Assembly: GCA_041593595.1 (NCBI GenBank)
Contig: JBFHNV010000041.1
Span: forward strand, 1-32,870
From: JBFHNV01 sp041593595
GTDB taxonomy: Bacteria > Pseudomonadota > Gammaproteobacteria > HK1
Reading direction: 5' to 3'
Length of the DNA stretch: 32,870 bases
Position 1 is the stretch's first letter, and the number at the start of each line of letters is the position of its first letter. Under the pieces are notes generated by a model. That model did not search any database, was not told where the DNA came from, and saw nothing but the letters and a program-made list of their open reading frames with translations. The translations under genes were made by a program, and so were the position numbers. This document shows positions 16,454 through 24,103 of this stretch, one piece after another.

Positions 16454-17071
16454 ATGTCGATCACCGGAACCGATCTCGCTCCCAGCCAGTCGGCAGTGCT
16501 CGAGCTCGAGCAGGAGCGCCTGCTGGTGCGCGAGGGTTACGACTTCCTCGACGAGAAGCGCCTGCTCCTCGCGGCCGGGCTCCTGCGCGAGCTCACTCGC
16601 TACGAGAGCCTGATGACGGCGTTCACGGAGCGTCACAAGGAGGCGAGCGGGGCGATCGCGCGAGCCGCGATGCGCCACGGCCTGCACGGCGTGCAGGTCT
16701 ACCCGGCACCGCGGTTGGAAGACGCCGAGCTGCGCCTCGCCGAGCGAATCTACCTCGGCGTGCGCCTCGTCGAGGGCGAGCTGGTGGCCTCCGAGCCGGC
16801 CGAGCGCCCGCGTGCCGAGTGGCCCTCGCCCGAGGCGGAGCGGTGCCGGGCACTGCTCTCGGAGATGCTGCGCGACGCCGCCGTGATCGCAGCGGTCGCG
16901 GGCAACCTCTTCAGGCTGGTCGACGAGTACCGCCGGACGGAGCGGCGGGCGCGTGCCCTCGAGAACGTCCTGCTTCCCGAGATCGAGGAGGTGCTGCGCG
17001 ACATGCGAGCCCACCTCGAGGACGCGGATCTGGAGGAGATCATCCGCACCCGGCTCCAGTTCGGGGACTGA
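16454..17071 (+). CDS. atpD: V/A-type ATPase subunit D (central shaft)
   Basis: This 205-residue protein is the rotating axle inside the A3B3 head. Two long helices bracket a short middle part. The N-terminal helix includes LLVREGYDFLDEKRLLLAAG (family: kL..A..G..LLK.KRd.L), and the C-terminal helix has RRTERRARALENVLLPEI, close to the near-invariant RRTNRRVNALEyvviP. The ATG follows directly after the subunit B stop with no gap. It closes the operon; no clear rho-independent terminator follows, only a 5-bp GGCCG/CGGCC hairpin around 17126. Confidence 0.92.
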   Translation: MSITGTDLAPSQSAVLELEQERLLVREGYDFLDEKRLLLAAGLLRELTRYESLMTAFTERHKEASGAIARAAMRHGLHGVQVYPAPRLEDAELRLAERIYLGVRLVEGELVASEPAERPRAEWPSPEAERCRALLSEMLRDAAVIAAVAGNLFRLVDEYRRTERRARALENVLLPEIEEVLRDMRAHLEDADLEEIIRTRLQFGD

Positions 17072-17199
17072 ACCGCCCCGGGTTCTCCGGAGGCTGTTGC
17101 GTTCGAGTCAGGCCGCGGGGGCCGTCACGGCCGGCCTCCGACGCGGGCACGGCGGTGACCGGGTCCCACTGCAGGCCGTGCGCCGGGTGCGGGGCCCCG

Positions 17200-17495
17200 T
17201 CAGTCCGCGAGCGCCCGCGCGAAGCACAGGGCGTCCTCGAGGCGGTCGTTGCCCCAGAAAAGCTCGCCGCGGGCGATGAACGACGGGGCGCCGAAGATGC
17301 CGCGCCGGGACGCCTCCGCGGCCTGCAGGCGCAGCCGCTCCTTCCCGCCGGCCGCGGGAAGGGGGGCAGGGCCTCGTAGGGCGCGTCCAGCTCGATGCCG
17401 AAGTGCCTGCGCAACGCGTCCAGGCAGGGCTGCCCCTCCGGCAACTCCTCCCGGTGCCGGGTACCCGCGGTGACCCGCCGCAACGTCCGTTTGAC
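17200..17495 (-). pseudogene. 2-hydroxychromene-2-carboxylate isomerase/DsbA-like remnant
   Basis: The last 46 codons (to the stop at 17200) read LQAAEASRRGIFGAPSFIA then RGELFWGNDRLEDAL, the typical C-terminus of the thioredoxin-fold HCCA isomerase family (G-V-F-G-V-P-T-F … G-E-L-F-W-G-x-D-R-L). A different frame upstream gives LDALRRHFGIELDAPYEAL and PPFP, resembling the middle of the same family. About 100 residues expected between them, and the N-terminus, are missing. The piece ends next to the 39-bp repeat at 17504, suggesting that a deletion or insertion at the repeat destroyed the gene. Confidence 0.55.
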
Positions 17496-17503
17496 CAGCG
17501 AGA

Positions 17504-17548
17504 CCTGAACCGTTGGTTCAGAGTGTCCACAATACCGTAGGAGGCACC
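17504..17548 (+). repeat. 39-bp direct repeat, copy 1, with a 7-bp hairpin
   Basis: Bases 17504-17542 are identical to 25023-25061, and after one mismatch five more bases agree; weaker similarity continues to about 17560. The left part is a perfect hairpin: CTGAACC, GTT, GGTTCAG (17505-17521). Both copies are in the same orientation and bracket the Mrp operon and methyltransferase. They could be the end of a mobile element or a scattered intergenic repeat. Confidence 0.8.
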
Positions 17549-17559
17549 CAGTCCGACTT

Positions 17560-18174
17560 GGCGCGGCCACGAGAAGGAGGTCCGGATGCGCCGCTGGTGC
17601 GGCCGTGACCGAGGCCATCGCCGGGAGGACCGCGACGACGACGACTGGCGGCAATTCCGCGCGCGCCACGCTGCCGCCCCATATGCTCACGTGGACGCCG
17701 CGCCCGGACATCGTGCCGGCGACCAGCCTGCGAGCATCGCCTCGGCCTCGGCCCGCTGGTCGGGATCGAGGTCCTTCGCGATCTGCTCCGTAATCGAACC
17801 GGCCTGGTCACCCCCGTCCCGCAGCGCCAGTGCGTGCCCGACCGCTCGCGGACCGCCTGCAGCACGCTGTCGTCGTGAAACTGCCGGGCGAGGGTCACGG
17901 CCGCGTTCGCGTCGCCGCATCGCGCTCCTCGCGCAGGCTCTCGACCAGCGTGTCGCACGCACCCGGCACCCGCGGGCGCTGGGTGCACAGCCAGTCCGAG
18001 GGAGCCGCGGCGACGCGAGATCGCCGCGCAGACCGGCGCTGGCGATGGCGGCCGGCGAGCAGGTACGCGACAGGTCGGTGGCGACCGCCTCCCGCAAGTT
18101 GGATTACCCTAGGGGCGCTTCTGGTCCCGGCGACACGGGGCCCGGCACGCAATGACCTGAAGGAGACCTTCGCC
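17560..18174. other. Decayed stretch before the Mrp operon
   Basis: No intact gene. On the minus strand, protein-like pieces occur in three different frames in collinear order: CDTLVESLREERDAATRTR near 17940-18000, GDANAAVTLARQFHDDSVLQ near 17850-17920, and SITEQIAKDLDPDQRAEAEA near 17735-17797. This looks like one small gene broken by frameshifts, now unrecognisable; the last piece vaguely recalls the C-termini of Sel1-repeat proteins. The Mrp promoter should lie at the right end. Confidence 0.4.
18160..18165 (+). promoter_or_regulatory. Ribosome binding site deciding the mrpA start
   Basis: AAGGAG lies nine bases before the GTG at 18175. The nearby ATG at 18152 is out of frame and closes after one codon, so the GTG is the best start. 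Confidence 0.65.
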
Positions 18175-20982
18175 GTGCTGGCCGTCCTGGTCGCCATCCC
18201 CTTCCTCGGTGCCCTGCTCCCGGCGCTCGGCACGCGCGCCGGCCTCAATCCCGCCGTGCCCGCCGCCGCCGTCACCGGCACCGCGCTCGCCCTCCTCGGG
18301 AGCCTCGCGCCGGCGGTGTTCGGCGGCGAGGTGCTGTTCGCCGGCGGCGAGTGGCTGCCCGCGCTCGGCTTCCACCTCACGCTGCGCCTCGACGGACTGG
18401 GGATGCTGTTCGGCCTGCTGATCCTCGGCATCGGCCTGCTGGTCATCCTCTACGCGCGCTACTACCTGACGCCCGAGGACGCCACCGGGCGCTTCTACGG
18501 CTTCCTGCTGCTGTTCCAGGGCGCGATGCTCGGGCTCGTGCTCTCGGAGAACCTGCTGCTGCTGCTCGTGTTCTGGGAGCTGACCAGCCTCGCGTCGTTC
18601 CTGCTCATCGGCTACTGGCGCCACGAGACCGAGGCGCGCCAGGGCGCGCGCCTCGCGCTGTTCATCACCGGCGGCGGCGGGCTCGCGCTGTTCGCGGCGG
18701 TGCTGCTGCTCGGCCACATGGCGGGCAGCTTCGAGCTGAGCGAGGTCCTCGCGCACGCGGACGTGATCCGTGAGCACCCGCTCTACCTGCCGGCGCTGGT
18801 GCTGTTCCTGCTCGGCGCCTTCACCAAGTCCGCGCAGTTCCCATTCCACTTCTGGCTGCCCCACGCCATGGCGGCGCCGACGCCGGTGAGCTCGTACCTG
18901 CACTCCGCGACCATGGTGAAGGCGGGCATCTTCCTGCTCGCGCGGCTGTTTCCGGTGTTCTCCGGCACCGAGGAGTGGTTCGCGCTGGTGAGCGTGGTGG
19001 GCCTCGCCACGCTGCTGATCGCCGCCTACTTCGCGCTCTGGCAGCACGACCTCAAGGGCCTGCTGGCCTACTCCACCATCAGCCACCTCGGCCTCATCAC
19101 GCTGCTGTTCGGCATCGGCACCCCGCTCGGTGCCGTCGCCGGAGTGTTCCACATCGTGAACCACGCGGTGTTCAAGGCCTCCCTGTTCATGGCCGCCGGC
19201 ATCATCGACCACGAGTGCGGCTCGCGCGACATGCGCAAGCTCAACGGCCTGTTCCAGTACATGCCCCACACCGCGGTGCTCGCCATGGTCGCCACCGCGG
19301 CGATGGCGGGGGTGCCGCTGCTCAACGGCTTCATCAGCAAGGAGATGTTCTTCCAGGAGGCGCTGGATCTCCGCTGGCTGGGCGGCGCCGCCATGGTGCT
19401 GCCGGTGGCGGCGGTGCTCGCGGGGATCGGCTCGGTGGCCTACTCCTGCCGCTTCATCCACGACGTGTTCTTCAACGGCGAGCCCGTGGGGCTGGACCGC
19501 ACGCCCCACGAGCCGCCGCGCTGGATGAAGGTGCCGGTCGAGGTGCTGGTGGCGCTGTGCATCGCGGTGGGCGTCGCGCCGGCGTGGACCGTCGGCCCGC
19601 TGCTCGAGGTCGCCGCCGGCGCGGTGCTGCAGGGGCCGCTGCCGGTGATCGACCTCGCGCCGTGGCACGGCTTCAACACCGCCTTCGCGATGACGCTGGT
19701 CGCCTTCGGCGGAGGGATGGTCGTGTACGTGCTGCGCTGGCGCATCCTCGCGCTGCACGACAGCGTGTTCCCGCCCATGAGCGGGCGCAGCACCACCGAG
19801 GCGCTGCTGGACCGCCTGATCCGGCTCGCCCAGCTGCTCGACGCGCGCATCGAGAACGGCTCCCTGCAGCGTTACATGGCCGCGCTGGTGGCGAGCGCGC
19901 TGGTCGCGCTCGGCGTCGGGCTGTGGGGGACGCCGCTCGCCGGCCCCGTGCCCGGCGGCCCGATCGACTTCGTGCCCGCCGTGGTAGGCGCGATCCTCGT
20001 CTTCGGCGCCGCGCTCACGGTGGCCCTGCACCGCCATCGAGTGGCGGCGGTGGTTGCGGTGGGCGTCGCGGGGCTCATGGTCTCGCTGCTGTTCGTGCTC
20101 TTCTCGGCGCCCGACCTGGCGATGACGCAGCTGCTGGTCGAGTTCACCACGGTGATCCTGATCCTGCTCGCGCTGTTCTTCCTGCCGCCGCGGACCCCGC
20201 CTGCGCTCCCGGGCTGGCGCAAGGTGCGAGACGCGGTCTTCGCGCTCGCCGCCGGCGGCGCGATGGCCGCGATCACCTTCGCGATGCTCACGCGCCCGTC
20301 CGGGAGCATCTCCGAGTTCTTTCTCGCCGAGTCGAAGCCTGGCGGCGGCGGCACCAACGTGGTGAACGTGATCCTGGTGGACTTCCGCGGCTTCGACACC
20401 CTGGGCGAGATCACGGTGCTCGGCATCGCCGCGGTGGGCCTGATGGCGATGCTCGCCTCGGCCCGTGTGCGGATCCCCAGCCGCGACGAGGACGGCCGGC
20501 CGTTCTCGGCGGACCGCCACCCGGTGGTCCTCGCCGCCCTGGTGCGACCGCTGCTGCCCTTCGCCCTGCTGGTGGCGGTGTACCTGTTCCTGCGCGGGCA
20601 CAACCTGCCCGGCGGCGGCTTCATCGCCGCGCTGGTGGCGGGCACGGCGCTCATCCTGCAGTACGTCTCCGACGGCTCCGAGCTCGCCCAGCGCCGCCTC
20701 GGCTGGAACTACCCGGTGCTGATCGGGCTCGGGCTGCTGATTGCGGCGGCCACGGGGCTCGGCAGCTTCGCCTTCGATCACCCCTTCCTCACCTCGAGCT
20801 TCACCCACCTGCACCTGCCCGCGATCGGCGAGATCGAGCTCGCCACGGCGCTGCTGTTCGACCTCGGCGTGTTCGTCACCGTGGTCGCCACCGTGATGCT
20901 GATGCTCGCGAGCCTCGGGCGGCTGAACGCGCCGCTGGCCACGACGCCGGTGCTGCGCGGGCGTGGAGGCGAGACGCCGTGA
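18175..20982 (+). CDS. mrpA: Mrp Na+/H+ antiporter subunits A and B, fused
   Basis: This 935-residue membrane protein joins MrpA and MrpB. Residues 1-480 are a complex I NuoL-like antiporter core with conserved charges: FWELTSLASFLLIGYW (Glu in TM5), LPHAMAAPTPVSSYLHSATM followed by VKAG (Lys in TM7), and LLAYSTISHLG. Residues 600-690 hold the MrpA C-terminal domain (APDLAMTQLLVEFTTVILIL). From about 760 follows an MrpB domain with RPLLPFALLVAVYLFLRGHN then LPGGGF. Fused A-B is typical of the proteobacterial 'Pha' type. The complex exchanges cytoplasmic Na+ (or K+) for H+. The GTG start was chosen by its ribosome site; the longer open frame upstream runs into decayed DNA. The stop overlaps mrpC (TGATG at 20980-20984). 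Confidence 0.93.
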   Translation: MLAVLVAIPFLGALLPALGTRAGLNPAVPAAAVTGTALALLGSLAPAVFGGEVLFAGGEWLPALGFHLTLRLDGLGMLFGLLILGIGLLVILYARYYLTPEDATGRFYGFLLLFQGAMLGLVLSENLLLLLVFWELTSLASFLLIGYWRHETEARQGARLALFITGGGGLALFAAVLLLGHMAGSFELSEVLAHADVIREHPLYLPALVLFLLGAFTKSAQFPFHFWLPHAMAAPTPVSSYLHSATMVKAGIFLLARLFPVFSGTEEWFALVSVVGLATLLIAAYFALWQHDLKGLLAYSTISHLGLITLLFGIGTPLGAVAGVFHIVNHAVFKASLFMAAGIIDHECGSRDMRKLNGLFQYMPHTAVLAMVATAAMAGVPLLNGFISKEMFFQEALDLRWLGGAAMVLPVAAVLAGIGSVAYSCRFIHDVFFNGEPVGLDRTPHEPPRWMKVPVEVLVALCIAVGVAPAWTVGPLLEVAAGAVLQGPLPVIDLAPWHGFNTAFAMTLVAFGGGMVVYVLRWRILALHDSVFPPMSGRSTTEALLDRLIRLAQLLDARIENGSLQRYMAALVASALVALGVGLWGTPLAGPVPGGPIDFVPAVVGAILVFGAALTVALHRHRVAAVVAVGVAGLMVSLLFVLFSAPDLAMTQLLVEFTTVILILLALFFLPPRTPPALPGWRKVRDAVFALAAGGAMAAITFAMLTRPSGSISEFFLAESKPGGGGTNVVNVILVDFRGFDTLGEITVLGIAAVGLMAMLASARVRIPSRDEDGRPFSADRHPVVLAALVRPLLPFALLVAVYLFLRGHNLPGGGFIAALVAGTALILQYVSDGSELAQRRLGWNYPVLIGLGLLIAAATGLGSFAFDHPFLTSSFTHLHLPAIGEIELATALLFDLGVFVTVVATVMLMLASLGRLNAPLATTPVLRGRGGETP

Positions 20983-21314
20983 TGGCGCTCGCGTTCGCGG
21001 CGGTGGTCGGCGTCCTGGTCACGGGCGGGGTGTACCTGCTGCTGCGCGCACGCACCTTTCCGGTGGTGCTCGGGCTGACCTTGCTCAGCTACGCCGTGAA
21101 CCTGTTCCTGTTCGCCTCGGGCGGGCTGACCCCGGACAGCGCCCCGCTCGCGCTGGCGCGGTTCGCCGCGCCGCCGGACCCGCTGCCCCAGGCGCTGGTG
21201 CTTACCGCCATCGTGATCGGCTTCGGCATGACGGCCTTCGCCATCGCGCTCGCGGTGCGCGCGCATGCCGAGCTCGGCAGCGACCACGTGGACGGCGCGG
21301 AGGAGCGCGAGTGA
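20982..21314 (+). CDS. mrpC: Mrp antiporter subunit C
   Basis: This 110-residue protein has three membrane helices like NuoK. Landmarks are GVYLLLRARTFPVVLGLTLL, SYAVNLFLFASG and DPLPQALVLTAIVIGFGMTA, the last being the conserved 'DPLPQALVLTAIVIG' signature of MnhC/MrpC. The ATG shares its first base with the mrpA stop, and the stop overlaps the mrpD GTG start. Length is normal for the family. Confidence 0.92.
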   Translation: MALAFAAVVGVLVTGGVYLLLRARTFPVVLGLTLLSYAVNLFLFASGGLTPDSAPLALARFAAPPDPLPQALVLTAIVIGFGMTAFAIALAVRAHAELGSDHVDGAEERE

Positions 21315-22849
21315 GCCACTGGATCATCGCCCCGCTGCTCCTGCCGCTCGTCACCGGCGCGCTGCTGCTCGCGCTCGACCGCGCGCCCGCGGGGCTCAGG
21401 CGCGCCATCGGCGTTGCCGCGACCCTCGCGCTGCTGCCGCTCTCGCTCGCGCTGCTCGAGGCGGCCTCCGGCGCGCCGCGGGTCTACTACCTCGGCGACT
21501 GGCCGGCGCCCTACGGCATCGTGCTGGTGCTCGACCGCCTGAGCGCGCTCATGCTCGCGGTGACCGCGGTGCTCGCCTCGGCCAGCGTGGTCTACGCGAG
21601 CGCCGGCGACGACGCGCGGGGGCCGCACTTCCACGCCCTGTTCCAGTTCCAGCTGCTGGGCGTCAACGGCGCCTTCCTCACCGGCGACCTGTTCAACCTG
21701 TTCGTGTTCTTCGAGGTGCTGCTCATCGCCTCGTACTGCCTGCTGATGCACGGCGCGAACCCGGCGCGCACCCGCGCGGCCCTGCACGTGGTGCTGCTGA
21801 ACCTCACCGGCTCGGCCCTGTTCCTGGTCGCGCTCGGCATCGTCTATGCCACCGCGGGCACGCTGAACATGGCCGACCTCGCCGGGCGCGTGGCGCTCGG
21901 CGGCGCGGACGCGTCCGGGCTCGCGCGCGCGGGCGGGCTGCTGCTGCTGGTGGTCTTCGGCCTCAAGGCGGCGCTGGTGCCGCTCGGCTTCTGGCTGCCG
22001 GAGGCGTACCGCGCCTGCGCGGCGTCGGTGGCGTGCCTGTTCGCGATCATGACCAAGGTCGGCGTGTACGCCATCGTGCGGGTGCACCTGCTGATCTACG
22101 CCGGCGACGGCGCCGGCGACTTCGACTCGATCGTCGAGCCGTGGCTGCTGCCACTCGCCTTCGCCACCATCGTGCTCGGCACGCTGGGGCTGCTGGCCGC
22201 GCCGGCGCTGCGCGCCGCGGTGGCCTACCTGGTGGTGATCTCCGTGGGCACGCTGCTGGCAGGCGTCGGCCTGCTCACCCGCGACGCCATCGCCGCGTCG
22301 CTGTTCTACCTGGTGCACAGCACGCTGATCACCGGCGGGCTTTTCCTGCTCGCGGACCTGATCGCGCGCCAGCGCGGCGAGACGGACGACCGGCTCGACC
22401 TGGGCCAGGCGGTGGCGCAGCCGGCGCTGCTCGGCACCCTGTTCTTCGTAGGCTTCGTGGCCATCGCCGGGCTGCCGCCGACGAGCGGCTTCCTCACCAA
22501 GGTGATGCTGCTGCAGGCCGCGCTGGACACGCCGTGGGCGACGTGGATGTGGGCGGTGGTGCTCGGCTCCGGCCTGCTCACCCTGGTGAGCCTGAGCCGC
22601 GCCGCGAGCGCGCTGTTCTGGAGCACGGGCGATGCACCCGCACCCGGGCCGCCGGCGCGCCTCGCCGAGGTCGGCCCCACAATCGCGCTCCTCGGCGCGG
22701 CCGCAGTGCTGGTGGCGATGGCGCACCCGCTCGAGACCTGGACGACGGCGACCGCGGATCAGCTCCGCGACCGCGGCGCGTACGTGGAGGCGGTGCTCGC
22801 CAACGAGGGCGTCGGGATCCCGGCCTCCGTCGCGGGGACGGCGAGATGA
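21311..22849 (+). CDS. mrpD: Mrp antiporter subunit D
   Basis: This 512-residue NuoM/N-like membrane protein is the second antiporter core of the complex. Conserved features are NLFVFFEVLLIASYCLLMHG (Glu in TM5), VFGLKAALVPLGFWLPEAY (Lys in TM7) and FAIMTKVGVYAIVRVH. The segment after LPEAY reads RACAASVACLF, where many MrpD have APxAVAALF, so the proline is missing; this is seen in sequence and its effect is unknown. It begins with GTG at 21311 overlapping the mrpC stop, and its stop overlaps mrpE (ATGA at 22846-22849). Confidence 0.92.
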   Translation: MSHWIIAPLLLPLVTGALLLALDRAPAGLRRAIGVAATLALLPLSLALLEAASGAPRVYYLGDWPAPYGIVLVLDRLSALMLAVTAVLASASVVYASAGDDARGPHFHALFQFQLLGVNGAFLTGDLFNLFVFFEVLLIASYCLLMHGANPARTRAALHVVLLNLTGSALFLVALGIVYATAGTLNMADLAGRVALGGADASGLARAGGLLLLVVFGLKAALVPLGFWLPEAYRACAASVACLFAIMTKVGVYAIVRVHLLIYAGDGAGDFDSIVEPWLLPLAFATIVLGTLGLLAAPALRAAVAYLVVISVGTLLAGVGLLTRDAIAASLFYLVHSTLITGGLFLLADLIARQRGETDDRLDLGQAVAQPALLGTLFFVGFVAIAGLPPTSGFLTKVMLLQAALDTPWATWMWAVVLGSGLLTLVSLSRAASALFWSTGDAPAPGPPARLAEVGPTIALLGAAAVLVAMAHPLETWTTATADQLRDRGAYVEAVLANEGVGIPASVAGTAR

Positions 22850-23343
22850 GCGCGCTCGGCCGGCTCGTGCCGCACCCCGTCACCAGCGTGCTGCTGCTGG
22901 CGTCCTGGCTGCTGCTGCAGGGCTCGGCGTCGCCGGGCCACCTGCTGCTCGGCGCGGCGCTGGCGCTGGGCCTGCCGGCCTTCACCCGGCGCTTCTGGCC
23001 CGAGTGGGTACCGCTGTCGCGCCCGCGGGCCCTGCTCGCCTTCGTCGCGCTGGTGCTGTGGGACATCGTGCTGGCGAACTTCAGCGTCGCCGTGCTGGTG
23101 CTCGGGCCCGCGCGCTCCCTGCGGCCGGGCTTCGTGCGCATCCCGCTCGACATGGAGAACGACTTCGCGATCACGGCGCTCGCGAACACCGTCTCGATCA
23201 CCCCCGGCACCGTGTCCGCGGAGCTCTCCGCCGATCGCCGGCACCTGATCGTCCACTACCTCGCCTGCGACGACGAGGCGGCGCTCGTCGAGACGGTGAA
23301 ACAACGCTACGAGGCGCCCATCAAGGAGATCTTCGGATGCTGA
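22846..23343 (+). CDS. mrpE: Mrp antiporter subunit E
   Basis: This 165-residue protein has two or three N-terminal hydrophobic helices and a small cytoplasmic domain. Family landmarks are VLWDIVLANFSVAVLVLG, FVRIPLDMENDFAITALAN and TVSITPGTVSAELS, the 'T-PGT' segment characteristic of MrpE/MnhE. It is needed for assembly or activity of the complex in studied systems. It overlaps mrpD by four bases and mrpF by seven. Confidence 0.92.
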   Translation: MSALGRLVPHPVTSVLLLASWLLLQGSASPGHLLLGAALALGLPAFTRRFWPEWVPLSRPRALLAFVALVLWDIVLANFSVAVLVLGPARSLRPGFVRIPLDMENDFAITALANTVSITPGTVSAELSADRRHLIVHYLACDDEAALVETVKQRYEAPIKEIFGC

Positions 23344-23606
23344 GTCTCGCGCTCCTGGCGGCCAAGGTGATGCTCGTCGCGGCCTTCGTGCTGGTGCTGT
23401 TCCGGCTCGTGCGCGGGCCGGACACCGAGGACCGCGTGCTCGCCCTCGACACGCTCTACATCAACACCGTGGCGCTGATGCTCGTCTACGGCGTCGAGAT
23501 CGGCAGCGAGCTCTACTACGAGGCTGCGGTGCTCATCGCGCTGCTCGGCTTCGTCGGCACCGTGGCGCTGGCGAAGCACCTGCTGCGCGGCGACGTGATC
23601 GAGTAG
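23337..23606 (+). CDS. mrpF: Mrp antiporter subunit F
   Basis: This 89-residue protein has three membrane helices. RLVRGPDTEDRVLALDTLYI contains the conserved 'RGPt..DRvlAlD' signature of MrpF, followed by EAAVLIALLGFVGTVALAK. The ATG at 23337 lies within the end of mrpE, giving a seven-base overlap. The frame remains open far upstream only as a shadow of mrpD/E. Confidence 0.9.
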   Translation: MLSLALLAAKVMLVAAFVLVLFRLVRGPDTEDRVLALDTLYINTVALMLVYGVEIGSELYYEAAVLIALLGFVGTVALAKHLLRGDVIE

Positions 23607-23641
23607 GCGCTCGTGAATCGCAGCGCATACGGGAGGACACC

Positions 23642-23962
23642 ATGATCGAAGCCCTGGTCTCGCTGCTGCTGGTGTTCGGCGCCGCCTTCACGCTCATCGG
23701 CGCCATCGGCCTGGTGCGCTTTCCCGACTTCTACACCCGGCTGCACGCGCCGACCAAGGCGACGACGCTGGGGGTCGGCAGCCTGGCACTCGCCTCGGGC
23801 CTGTGGCTCTCGGGCAAGGGCACCACGCTGGGCGAGGTGCTGATCGTGGCCTTCCTGTTCGCGACCGCGCCGGTGAGCGCCCACCTGCTGGCCAAGGCGG
23901 CGCTGCACCGCAGGACGCGCGCGGCGTGCGAGCTGCCACCGGAGGAGCACGGAGGCGGGTGA
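23642..23962 (+). CDS. mrpG: Mrp antiporter subunit G
   Basis: This 106-residue protein has three membrane helices. GAIGLVRFPDFYTRLHAPTK is the strong family signature (GxxRfPDfytRlHA.tk). It is followed by APVSAHLLAKAALHR, again typical. Unlike the other junctions, 35 bases separate it from mrpF, with a good ribosome site (GGGAGGA) six to seven bases before the ATG. It completes the operon, so all subunits A to G are present. A 141-base convergent gap follows with no clear terminator. Confidence 0.92.
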   Translation: MIEALVSLLLVFGAAFTLIGAIGLVRFPDFYTRLHAPTKATTLGVGSLALASGLWLSGKGTTLGEVLIVAFLFATAPVSAHLLAKAALHRRTRAACELPPEEHGGG

Positions 23963-24103
23963 CGCCGGGAGCGTTCAGGCGCCGCAGGTGCGCATCGAGA
24001 TCAAGAAGCTGCTCGCTCATGCCACGACCCCGGGCCGCGACAGGCGAATCATGCTACGCCGGGCGGGGCCGGCATTGAATCACTGAGCGCGCCCGGTTCG
24101 CGG

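Noticed and set aside
18109..20814. 901-codon minus-strand frame opposite mrpA
   Set aside because: Rich in Glu/Gln/His/Arg repeats produced by antisense reading of membrane-helix codons; no domain.
23963..24103. Minus-strand start MSEQLLDLDAHLRRL near 24020
   Set aside because: Protein-like for only about 15 residues, then runs antisense into mrpG; too short to call.
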